Below, one piece after another: positions 10,681 to 19,663 of a stretch of DNA of 64,000 nucleotides. The position numbers and the translations under genes are program-made. The DNA lies in NCBI GenBank assembly GCA_036898135.1, contig CM072516.1, positions 18,306,876 to 18,370,875 on the forward strand. Reading direction: 5' to 3'. The first letter of the stretch is position 1; every line of letters starts with the position of its first letter. The DNA is from Oncomelania hupensis. Taxonomy: Eukaryota; Mollusca; Gastropoda; Littorinimorpha; Pomatiopsidae. The notes below the pieces were generated by a model. It saw only the letters and a list, made by a program, of their open reading frames with translations. It searched no databases and was not told where the DNA came from.

Positions 10681-11802
10681 TCAAAGATATCGGAGCAGAA
10701 GACATAGCATGTCTGTGATGACAAGTATTAACATCCATTTGCTTGTAAGCATATCCAACACATATTCCACCCCATTCACTAGCTTCTCCATCAGTCCAAT
10801 GATGACTAGATTCACGCTCTTGTTTCGGGTCCAAGCTATCATCTTCCGTATCAGTACGTAGTGATGCAGCCGGCAGCGAGTTCTCTGATCGTGCACGTGC
10901 AATGGACATGACCAATCATGAAAGCTACAGCCTTTCAGAGAAGAAGGAATGTTGGGCTCGTCGTCGTCAAGCCACACGACGAGGACTGTGTCTTTCAACC
11001 TTTTATTCCTACTTTGCACCTCTTCCACAATCTGGCCAATCTCGTAGTCTGCCTTATCGTCTTCGAGGTAGTCCTTTGACATTAGAAGGATAAATTTTTG
11101 ACTGTTGCAGATAGCTGCGTTTACTACCAATAATTCTGGCACCCCTGGAGGAATATGCCCGCACGTTTTTAGTCCGCAACGTTCAAACACTATATTGGAT
11201 AGGTACTGTTCGTCAGCAAGCATCCTGTCAGAGAACGAAAAGAAAGCGTCGAATTTGGTACGCGTTAGATGTGCTACGACGTCCACGAGTTCTTCTTCTT
11301 CCTGCTTGGCATTCCTTTGTATTACTACACGAATCGTCTGCTTTATCTGACCAAAACCCACGCAAGTCACTTTCCAGATGTAACACAGAACCTTAAACAT
11401 TGATACCGGAAATTTTAAAACTCTAATTAATAAAAACCACAAAAACTGCAACAGTTTCAACTGCATGTACTCAAGCAGCCGACGCCTCATGCAAGGAATG
11501 GAACATATGCATATGATTAGAAAAACAATCGCAACAAAGGCGCACATTGTGTACAACAGCATTTTAATCACTGTTTTTTCACAAAGAAACACATTCTCGT
11601 AATTGTTTCCTGAAGTAGACCTATCATGTATCTGACCTCTCGTATAATTAATGTACGAGTAACAACTCCCGATGAGTTCGAATTGTGGAGGCAAGAATTT
11701 TGAATAACCAAAATATACCAGTGAACCAAGACAAACTATAATTAAGCAGCATGCAACACAGATTTTACATGCCTTGTGTTCTCGTCTTCTTAGTAGTGCC
11801 AT
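10681..11802 (-). CDS. TIR-domain transmembrane protein lacking leucine-rich repeats
   Basis: A 373-residue frame. The ATG at 11802 has a good context (A at -3, G at +4), and an in-frame stop lies upstream in the leader. Residues 13-33 form a first hydrophobic segment preceded by RRREHK, so the N-terminus is probably cytosolic. Residues 34-78 are a short loop with Cys47 and Cys74. Residues 79-103 form a second membrane segment followed by MRRRLL. Residues about 184-300 are a TIR domain: KFDAFFSFSD is box 1, GLKTCGHIPPGVP matches the box 2/BB-loop region, and HDW (295-297) sits where the box 3 FW normally lies. TIR domains signal by TIR-TIR assembly to adaptors such as MyD88, and some are NADases. 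Glu254 lies near the expected position of the latter's catalytic Glu, but this is not enough to claim activity. No leucine-rich repeats are encoded in this exon, unlike Toll-like receptors. The C-terminus (356-370) is again hydrophobic. Confidence 0.75.
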   Translation of the reverse strand: MALLRRREHKACKICVACCLIIVCLGSLVYFGYSKFLPPQFELIGSCYSYINYTRGQIHDRSTSGNNYENVFLCEKTVIKMLLYTMCAFVAIVFLIICICSIPCMRRRLLEYMQLKLLQFLWFLLIRVLKFPVSMFKVLCYIWKVTCVGFGQIKQTIRVVIQRNAKQEEEELVDVVAHLTRTKFDAFFSFSDRMLADEQYLSNIVFERCGLKTCGHIPPGVPELLVVNAAICNSQKFILLMSKDYLEDDKADYEIGQIVEEVQSRNKRLKDTVLVVWLDDDEPNIPSSLKGCSFHDWSCPLHVHDQRTRCRLHHYVLIRKMIAWTRNKSVNLVIIGLMEKLVNGVEYVLDMLTSKWMLILVITDMLCLLLRYL

Positions 11803-11960
11803 TTGAAGTGTCTGTTACGGTTACAATTGTTTTCTTCTTCAATGAAGAGTTCCCAGTAATCAAGACGGTTCAACCCCGTTTTGCACTATTACTTTCTGCT
11901 CTGTCCAGTTGTTTCGCCGTTAGCCTTGTCTAGTCTTCTGTAAAAATAAAACATAAACAT
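11803..11960 (-). promoter_or_regulatory. 5' leader and splice acceptor of the TIR gene
   Basis: On the minus strand a TTTTATTTTTACAG tract ends at 11938, directly before AAGACTAGACAAGG. This is a strong 3' splice site. The 135-nt leader that follows contains in-frame stops, then the ATG at 11802. The whole coding region therefore sits in one terminal exon, and an untranslated first exon should lie at higher coordinates. No donor could be assigned with confidence. Confidence 0.5.
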
Positions 11961-12043
11961 AAAAATTAAACTAAAAATAACATTTAAAGAACAACAAAAC
12001 AGCCGAAATTCATAATGACATACAGAAAAAAGGTGAGTTAGAG

Positions 12044-12067
12044 GAGGAGGAGGGGGGGGGGGGGGTG
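12044..12067 (+). repeat. poly-G tract, possible G-quadruplex
   Basis: GAGGAGGAGG is followed by an uninterrupted run of G. The tract could form a G-quadruplex, and its length is likely to be error-prone in any assembly. Confidence 0.7.
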
Positions 12068-12369
12068 TAATGGAAAAACGTTACAACATAAAGAAGGAGT
12101 ATAGGTTAATTCTTGCAGTTGCTCTCTCTAGATAATATTAATGTTGCTGTCCATAGTAACGTGGTAATTAGCTCCTACTTGTTCTTTTCAACAGTGAATC
12201 AGCCACCAGCTTGACCTTATACTTTAGTTACTGTCGGGGTTTTATTCTTTTCAAGTATCAGTTTCTTTAGGTTAATGGATAGCCTGCTAAGAAGTAAAAT
12301 AGTTGTGTGGAGAATAGAAAAAAATCGGGTTAGACTAGCACATAATTTGGATTTCATTGCGTGAACAAT

Positions 12370-12430
12370 CACACACAAACACACACACAAACACACACAC
12401 ACGCACCCACACACACACACACACACATAC
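12370..12430. repeat. (CA)n microsatellite
   Basis: An imperfect CA array that continues into CA-rich text up to about 12505. Thr/His-repeat frames across it are not genes. Confidence 0.95.
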
Positions 12431-12671
12431 AGCCCATACATGAATCCACCCAAACAGACACGCAACACCACACACACATGCATCTCTCAACACACAAACA
12501 CATTCAACCTACTCTCACCACCACCTCCCACCCCCTACTTCTAAAATTTTAGATTGACGTCGGTCTTGAAATCTTATTTGCCGCTAGCTATAAGCTACAC
12601 ATTTTACAAAGAGTTCGGAGGGAAGGGGGGAGGAGGGAAAGAGAGTGATAGATGGGTTGCATGAGATAGAG

Positions 12672-12691
12672 ACAGGGAGAGACAGACAGAG

Positions 12692-12786
<95 letters not shown>

Positions 12787-12788
12787 GA
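12672..12788. repeat. (GA)n microsatellite with CAGA interruptions
   Basis: A GA array of about 115 bp flanked on both sides by GACAGACAGACAG blocks. Ser/Leu- and Arg/Glu-repeat frames across it are artefacts. Confidence 0.97.
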
Positions 12789-13767
12789 GTTCGTAAATCA
12801 TCAAAAGTGGGCAAAGGTATAAAGAAAGAACCACAGCTGAAAGCCAACTTTGTAATTAAAAAAATAATAATAATAAAGATTTGAACACACCCGATGGCGA
12901 ACTTGTTTTTTCCAACCTAGTTCCAGTCACTTTCCCGAAAAAGGCAATTACCGAAGTCGAACGAAGCTCTCCGAGTCGAGCGGAGCCATCCGATGTTTTA
13001 CGAACGAATTCTGGCAGGACTACGTGAAACCACAGGCTGGGAATTCTAGTCTTTCGTAGGCCTCAATTACATACTATACTACGTACGTATTTAGGAGTTT
13101 ACAAAGACAAAAGAAAAGACTTCAGAGCCTGTGGTGAAACATCCGTGCATAAAAATAGCCGCTGCTAGATCTAATTCTATTTCGATCTGCACAGCTTCAA
13201 GCTCAAGTCGAGATTTTCATTTTGAAGCAGTTAGTATTATTATTATTATTTTATGATGAATAATATACTGACATAATTAGTAATAAGGAGTAAAAGTAAT
13301 ACATAACACATAAAGCACACATACAACGATTTCACATCTATATCAACAATAAAACCATGACAAAACTTCAAAGCGCTATGGATACGTTGATGTCACTTCA
13401 GCACAACAAGGCAAAGCAAGTTTATAATGGTCTCAAAAACAGTGACATTTTTATTGCAAGCACCAAAGCAATTATTTATTTAACTAATATTATTCTTTTT
13501 AACTGATACAGTACATTTGTTATATGTATCTCAATGATATGTATTTTAATGAGAAACACGTATTAAAAACATGTTGCGTGGCGGGCGGAAATTTCTATAA
13601 ATCATCTGAAAACTTTGGTAAATCTATAAGAAAAAATAACCAGTAACACTATCTGAATATTTCGGGTTACACCCAACTTCAGCAAAAACAAACAAAACGT
13701 CACTGACCATATTTACACCATTGAGCACGCACAGCAGCACACTATTCTTTTTTTTTTTTTTAAAGTA

Positions 13768-13768
13768 G

Positions 13769-13860
<92 letters not shown>

Positions 13861-13866
13861 TAAACA

Positions 13867-13932
<66 letters not shown>
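13768..13932. repeat. two (AAT)n arrays
   Basis: The arrays 13768-13857 and 13870-13932 are separated by TTAAACAA. The Tyr-, Leu- and Ile-repeat frames over them are artefacts. Confidence 0.98.
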
Positions 13933-13933
<1 letters not shown>

Positions 13934-13978
13934 CACAAACAAAACAAATAAATAAATTAAAGATTTAACTAAATAACT

Positions 13979-13981
13979 ATG

Positions 13982-14040
<59 letters not shown>
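13979..14040. repeat. (CTA)n microsatellite
   Basis: About twenty CTA units directly before an R585 3'-end fragment. Ser-repeat frames on the minus strand derive from it. Confidence 0.98.
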
Positions 14041-14041
<1 letters not shown>

Positions 14042-14250
14042 GCGAAGTTGTGGTCTCGATTTTGTGGTCCTGATTCGGCTCTTTGCAGTCCGCTGGACTC
14101 TGTAAGCAATGAATAACTATTAAGCTTTTCATTTAACTCTGATCTCGAGTTGTCTTGATTTTGTGGTTCTGATTCGGCTCTTTGCAGTCCGCTGGACCCT
14201 GTAAGCAATGAATAACTAACTATTAATTTAACTCTGATCTCGAGTTATTA
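14041..14250 (+). repeat. two tandem R585 3'-end fragments
   Basis: The block TTGTGGTCCTGATTCGGCTC continuing to GCAGTCCGCTGGAC and AAGCAATGAATAACT occurs twice (14041-14133 and 14150-14250), each followed by TTTAACTCTGATCTCGAGTT. This is the second R585 3' subtype, ending in ATAACTAACTA rather than TGTAATG repeats. Confidence 0.8.
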
Positions 14251-14824
14251 AAAAAAAAAATTCGCTTAGCCTACTCGTCCTTCTCCGGAAATTTCAAGAT
14301 TCGAATATTATAAAGTATAGGCCTAAATATTATTAATTAGAATAGATAAACTTTATACATTTATTTACGTATAAAACAAACAATACAAGTCTAATAATTA
14401 TATTCAGCTAGTGAGCTTCTTCGCTGCGCGGAGACTGACTTATAATATGATAATGTAGATTAAGCCTATGTATACTGTATAACAGTGTCTACTTGGTTCT
14501 AGGCAGGAAATTGGCAATGCTATTATTAGCCTTTACTGCTGAGAACTAACAAAATGCAAATCAAGGAACGCAACTATTAAATATGGTCGATAATAATTGT
14601 GCTCATATTATGCTCATATTAACAAAGTATACCGTTGCGAAATGCTAAATCTGTGTAAATCGAACAGAATTAGAAGCAACAGCGATCATTTGTAATGTCA
14701 GCTAGTCGTAGCCATGCAAGCATCATTTCGTAACACATCGGAGAGCTTCGTTCGACTTCGGTGATTGCCTTTTTGGGCGAATGACTGGAACTAAGTTGGA
14801 AAAAACAAGTTTGCCACCCGATGT

Positions 14825-15405
14825 ACTACCCCGTTGGGGTGCTGGGGGTTTCAGTATAAATATTGTATCTTCACTTTCTGGAAATTTAGTGCTTTAAATT
14901 CCCACTGTCGCTGTCTTTCTCCTTTGCTCTTTCTCATTCCTGCTCTGTTCTATCAATCTACTATACTATCTTCTTCTTCGCTAGACCAGTCACCTACCCT
15001 TTTTCTTGAAAACTCTTCCAGGACAAGACTCCTTATTTCTGTATGAGGTCTGTTGGATCAGCTTGGGAATATTGGACGCTTTCTGCCAGGTGGTCACTGG
15101 GGCTTCCTATGATGTTATTATTTAGCAATGTAGGCATTTTATATGTATGAGTTTTGTTGATAATTTATAATGATGTTTGTATTCTATTTTGTTTTTGTAA
15201 ACGGGGCTTCGATAAATTATAGTACAGCCTCAGCGTCCCCTGCGTGGGATGTCTTTATTGTAAAGTGACTGGCTGGTGGAGAGCTTTCAGTTTCACCACT
15301 AGGGTTGTTTCAGCAGATCTTTTATGCGGATCAGGGGTTGTCCGGTCCTGATTTGGCTCGGAAGAGTCCGCTGGACCTAAAGCAATAATCATGTAATGTA
15401 ATGTA
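14825..15405 (+). mobile_element. R585 retroposon, full-length copy with target-site duplication
   Basis: The element runs from the GTTGGGGTGCTGGGGGTTTC block with TATAAATA near 14858 to the 3' tail ATGTAATGTAATGTA. It is flanked by ACCCGATGT at 14816-14824 and 15406-15414, extended by a near match (ACT/GCT) beyond. This defines the element ends and shows insertion by target-primed retroposition. No conserved coding frame is present. Confidence 0.9.
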
Positions 15406-15414
15406 ACCCGATGT

Positions 15415-16873
15415 GCTGCTATGCTTTGCCCAACGCGTGATACGGGTAACAGCGTATACAAGACATAGTAGAGGCTCACAAACTACGATTATTGAAAAAA
15501 CGAAAATCAATTGAACTATGTCCTTATGCTGTGTTTCTTACTTCACCACTTGACTATAATTATGGTGTTGCTTATATGTTTCGGAAACCAAACAGTCACA
15601 TGAGTCAAACAGAATATTATGTCTCTTCTGATTTAGATCTACTGACATTCCTAAAAGTTCTTGTCCTTTAATTTGGATACCCTACTCCCTCCCTTCACCC
15701 CCCCTACACACACACACGCACACACACACTCACCACACACACACACACTCCCTAAATAAATAAGAATAATAGCCTGTATTATAGCCTATGGGACAAGTTG
15801 ACAATACTTTTTAGTTTAAATACTTGTATATTCTTACTATAATGCTAGGCATAGTAAACATATTAAACGCATCTTCTTATCACCAGGCAAGTAGGAAATC
15901 ATTGTTAGAACGTAAAAATAAAATAAAATACCTTCTGAAGAGATGCAGATCACAAACGCGTTTGAGTTCAAGACAGTATGCACTCGTTTATGAAAATGCA
16001 CAACAGCGAATATTATTTTTTAACAAAAGTATGTGAAGACATGTAGAGAAAATGCGTGTAGTGAAGGGCGTTATCACACTGACTTCTCTCTCACTTCTTA
16101 CTCGTGACGGCGGCTTAACTCAGTAATTGAGAGATCTATACAAGCAAGCATACCGACACAAAAAAATTCGAAAGGCAATGCTGCCGTGCTTGTGGATACC
16201 TAATATGTTATTATGGATCTGGTGAATGTACTAAACCCTCTTCGGCGGTATCGCGCAGACATTTGTACACGGATTTGATGTACGTGTAATTTTACATGTT
16301 CCGTTCTTCCACTTAGTTCCTTGGATGCATGCAGCAGACTGATAGTAATCTACACATAGTTTATCATATTTTATTATTATGGTCGGAGGGTTTTCATAAT
16401 AAGATGAAACCGGTTGGTTGGTTTTACTAGATCTTTGTAAACATAGTAACAATTCACAATATCCATGTAGCCTAGACCTACAAAGCGCTGGGAGTCGAAG
16501 TAACCATGGACCAAAGAAGTAACGTACCTGTAAGGGGACTTCCCTTTGAGCTGTAGCTTGAAAATACTGTACTGTAATATTCCAATCCCGATGCATAGCT
16601 ACGCTTCATATGTTCTAGAATACAGCAAGGGGAAGTACCAATTGAAATGCATTATGTAAATACTTGTAAGCCTAAAACCGATAAAGTGTATTGAAATACT
16701 ACGCCGCTGTCAGCTAGATGCGAACAGGTTAGGCCCAGGTTTTCTAAAAATAAACAAACGAGTTTTGTTGTTTTGTTTTGGCAAATTCAGCAACATTTAT
16801 TAAATAAATCAATACATTTTTAAACTATAATAATAAATTAAACAAACATTGCCTAGTTACTGAGCAGTGTTAG
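15415..16873. other. unassigned AT-rich DNA with a CA-rich patch
   Basis: A CA-rich patch lies at 15711-15751. On the minus strand 16231-16596 is open for 121 residues, and its last third is Cys-rich (CVDYY, CIQGTKW, CKITRTSNPC, CAIPP). I recognise no family and see no clear splice or start signals, so I do not call it a gene. Nothing else is seen. Confidence 0.4.
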
Positions 16874-17527
16874 ATGACAAGGGAGCGCAGCAGCCTTACC
16901 TTGGAATGTAGACTGATGGTCCTGTCTTTCCAAATGGGCTTCGACCTTGTCAGGGCAGCAGTTGTTTGTGCGATCCTGGAGAGGACTTCTTGTCGGGTCC
17001 CATTGTCTGACTCAATGGATCCTAAATATTTAAAGCTATGCACTGTGTTGAGGGATTGGCCGTGACCTTTGGTCTTCTCTGCACTTGTTTCCATTCCATA
17101 GGCTCTGGAGGTGGTGTCAAGCCTCTGTACCAGCTGTTCAAGTTATTGTTTCTCTCCAGGCAATCCATCAATGTCATCCGCAAAATGTAGATTGGAGATT
17201 GCTCTATCTCCTATGCTGACTGTGCCTTCATGATCTGCAAGGGCATCTGAAATGATGCTCTCTAGGAAGATGTTGAAGAGTGTTGGAGTGAATAGGCATC
17301 CTTGACGCACACAGATTGTTGTTCTGAACCAGTTCCCTATGAAGCTGTTTGTGGAGGTAGCCGTGTCATACAGGCTTCTGATGACTTCAATAATTTTAGG
17401 GCTCATGTTTTACACTCTCATAGTTACTCACAGAACTGCATGCTAGACTCGGTCAAACGTTTTCTTGAAGTATACAAACACATGATTATAGATGTTGTTG
17501 GTGCTGTAGGTATTTCTTGCAGATTAA
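16874..17527 (-). pseudogene. RTE-like LINE fragment (RT palm and thumb region)
   Basis: The nucleotide sequence matches the central part of the element at 19664-22244, including the RT motif block SNLHFADDIDGL. It lacks the segment between the thumb and the FADD region (a deletion near 17064-17076) and carries frame changes and altered residues. It starts and ends inside the coding region, so it is an internal relic without element ends. Confidence 0.85.
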
Positions 17528-17547
17528 ACCAGGCGGATTGCTACAGC

Positions 17548-17690
17548 CAAAACTGAAAATTAAATTAAACATGATCCCGCGAAGATATTTATTATTTTTC
17601 AATGATAATTGTTATGATCCCTGGATAATTGTAATTGTCCCATTATATTTGTAATTATCAGGTTTTGGCGCTAGTAGGCCGTTATACACA
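17548..17690. repeat. single arm of the giant-hairpin repeat
   Basis: The sequence from CCAAAACTGAAAATTAAA to GGTTTTGGCGCTAGTAGGCC matches the right arm of the 22.9-23.6 kb hairpin. It includes the GATAATTGTAATT(A/G)TC and TTTGTAATTATC modules. Only one arm is present, so the hairpin family also exists as solo arms or half elements. Confidence 0.7.
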
Positions 17691-17958
17691 ATAGTTACAT
17701 GCTCCTGATAGGTTTTTGACGTAATTCGTGGCTTTGTGGCGGACTTTCCTTTAGAGAAAATTGATGCAAGTGTTAATTGACGTCATCATCGAAGGAAGCT
17801 TATGTTCATGCCTTTTCCTCAAAATTTGCAGCAACATAATTATTATTCTAATGACAGTAAGTAGTAATTGATAACGAATCGTGCAAATGCAAGTGTAAGA
17901 CAAAAGTCAGTAAAGAGAGTCAACCTATCCCAACAATTGATGACTGCATGGGACAACC

Positions 17959-18435
17959 ATGACGGATCGAGATCAAGAAAAGACAGTGGTAGGGAAATCG
18001 TCAGACGAAAGAAATCCTACACCAACAGGGTCGGAGAAAGTGAACAGCGACGAAACACACAAGAAGCCCGAGATAGCAGAAGAAAGGAAACATTCGGATC
18101 CATCTTCTAGCCCTCGAACACCCAGTTCCACCTCTGCGGTGCAGGCCGTAACAGAAGATGAAGTCCACTTCATCAACTGTTCCAGAGGCCCAAAATCTAC
18201 TGTGGTGGAATACTACGCCATCAAGTACACGCTTGAGGAGATCTTCGACGACAAAGAAAGCGTGACCGCTGAGATCAAGGCGGCTCCGGGGACGGGACTC
18301 CACAACGCTCACGAGTGCGACTCTTTTGTGCTTAGCGCAGAAGAAGGGGGACGCAGCAGAGCACGACATTCTCCTTCTCGTCCATCTTGTTCCGAACGCA
18401 AAGACGAAAGCACTCAGACATCGCGATCAACATGA
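17959..18435 (+). CDS. hypothetical 158-residue acidic/basic protein, possible host gene
   Basis: The frame opens at an ATG with C at -1 and A at -4 and ends at TGA 18433-18435. It is GC-richer than its flanks and has balanced codon use. Residues 1-60 are hydrophilic and look disordered (many Glu, Lys, Ser, Thr, Pro). Residues about 66-125 look more ordered, including DEVHFINCSRGPKSTVVEYY and AIKYTLEEIFDDKE. The tail is Ser/Arg-rich (RSRARHSPSRPSCSERKD). No signal peptide or membrane segment is seen. I do not recognise a family. It could be an intronless gene, one exon of a larger gene, or a retrocopy. A shorter overlapping frame from 17868 and antisense frames are less plausible because they lack this composition. 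Confidence 0.4.
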   Translation: MTDRDQEKTVVGKSSDERNPTPTGSEKVNSDETHKKPEIAEERKHSDPSSSPRTPSSTSAVQAVTEDEVHFINCSRGPKSTVVEYYAIKYTLEEIFDDKESVTAEIKAAPGTGLHNAHECDSFVLSAEEGGRSRARHSPSRPSCSERKDESTQTSRST

Positions 18436-19653
18436 CCGTGGAACGACAAGAAAGACGTTCAAAGAAGAAATTGAAACAAATCTGATTTGTGGTTGATTTG
18501 CTCGCACTTTTTGTTTTCGCTGCTTCGACATTTTCTAAAACAAAACAGTGCGAAATAGTCTACAGCGGATTAGGAAGGTGCGTGTGTGTTTTGACCTGTA
18601 TACTAGGTACATGACTGTGTGCCTTGGGTTTTATCTGTTTACCTTTCTTTGTTTTGTTGCTTGGCCTGTGTGAAAGTTTTGACTTCATGACTTTGGTTGT
18701 TGTTTTTAATTACAAATCGTATAAAGAGTCCACGTGTATAATCCATTGATATGATCAATCCATTCACTCTACCATCAGATCAACCATTTACAATTGCAAA
18801 CACACACATTACATTACATTACATTACATTACATTACATGGTTATTGCTTTAGGTCCAGCGGACTCTTCCGAGCCAAATCAGGACCAGAGAGACATTATC
18901 TTAAAATCATTAAAATGTTATAAAGTGGTTCAAATCTTAAAAAATAGACCTGTTACACTTAAATACTCAAACAAACTTTCACATGACACCTCTTGGAAAG
19001 TCTTTTTTAAAACTGATGTATTAAAAATACGTTCTCTTTCCTCAATCAAATCACGAAATTCGGTCTTAGCAATAAAATCCAAAACAAAACGACATGGTTT
19101 ATATGCGATAAAACAAACCAACATCATGTAAAAATTGAAACAAAAGTTAACCATTGCATATTTTAAAAATCTCTTTGAAAGGTATTGAACCAAAATATGT
19201 TTATCTTTTATCAAGCAGGTCAGCACATTCAGACATGAAATGGCGAACGGAAAAGGGTTTTTCACATGCAAAGCATCATGGTGGTTCTTCTCATTTTAAC
19301 AGGAAACTGTGGGTTACATAAGTATGCCCAATATGAAGGCGAGACAAAACTGTTTCTTCTTTGCGAGTGGATGCACAAACGCGCTCATAAACAAACACAC
19401 GTACACACAAACATACACACGCACACTTGGACTTTCCTTCTTCACAGTGATTTACATTAGATCCTCTGTTAAATCAGGGGTAGAGATGGGGGACACTCTC
19501 CAAAGATCACCTTTTTCGGAAATTAGCCAATTATAGACACCGTTTATAGACACCGTCCAAGATTAGGTCTAGATACTCATTTTATTTGCTAACCTTAAAT
19601 AACATACTGCATTCGGATTATAGATGACATGTTGATTGGACATCAGTCCAAAC
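18436..19653. other. non-coding DNA with an R585 end fragment
   Basis: A minus-strand R585 3' end (about 18798-18888) begins with an ACATT repeat tail and reads GCTTTAGGTCCAGCGGACTC. The rest is AT-rich sequence with a CA-rich patch near 19375-19430. No gene is supported. Confidence 0.55.
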
Positions 19654-19663
19654 TATCAAACAT

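Larger units (their letters stand above)
12889..14823. mobile_element. inverted-repeat element, probable non-autonomous DNA transposon
   Basis: The left end, containing AACTTGTTTTTTCCAACCTA and later GTCGAACGAAGCTCTCCG (about 12889-12975), reappears as its reverse complement at 14739-14823, with scattered mismatches over about 85 bp. The interior of about 1.8 kb has no transposase frame. It holds AAT and CTA microsatellites and fragments of R585 3' ends. The superfamily and target duplication could not be fixed, so a composite of separate repeats remains possible. Confidence 0.55.

Noticed and set aside
13624..14208. Long Tyr/Leu/Ile/Ser repeat frames
   Set aside because: They are translations of AAT and CTA microsatellites and end where the arrays end.
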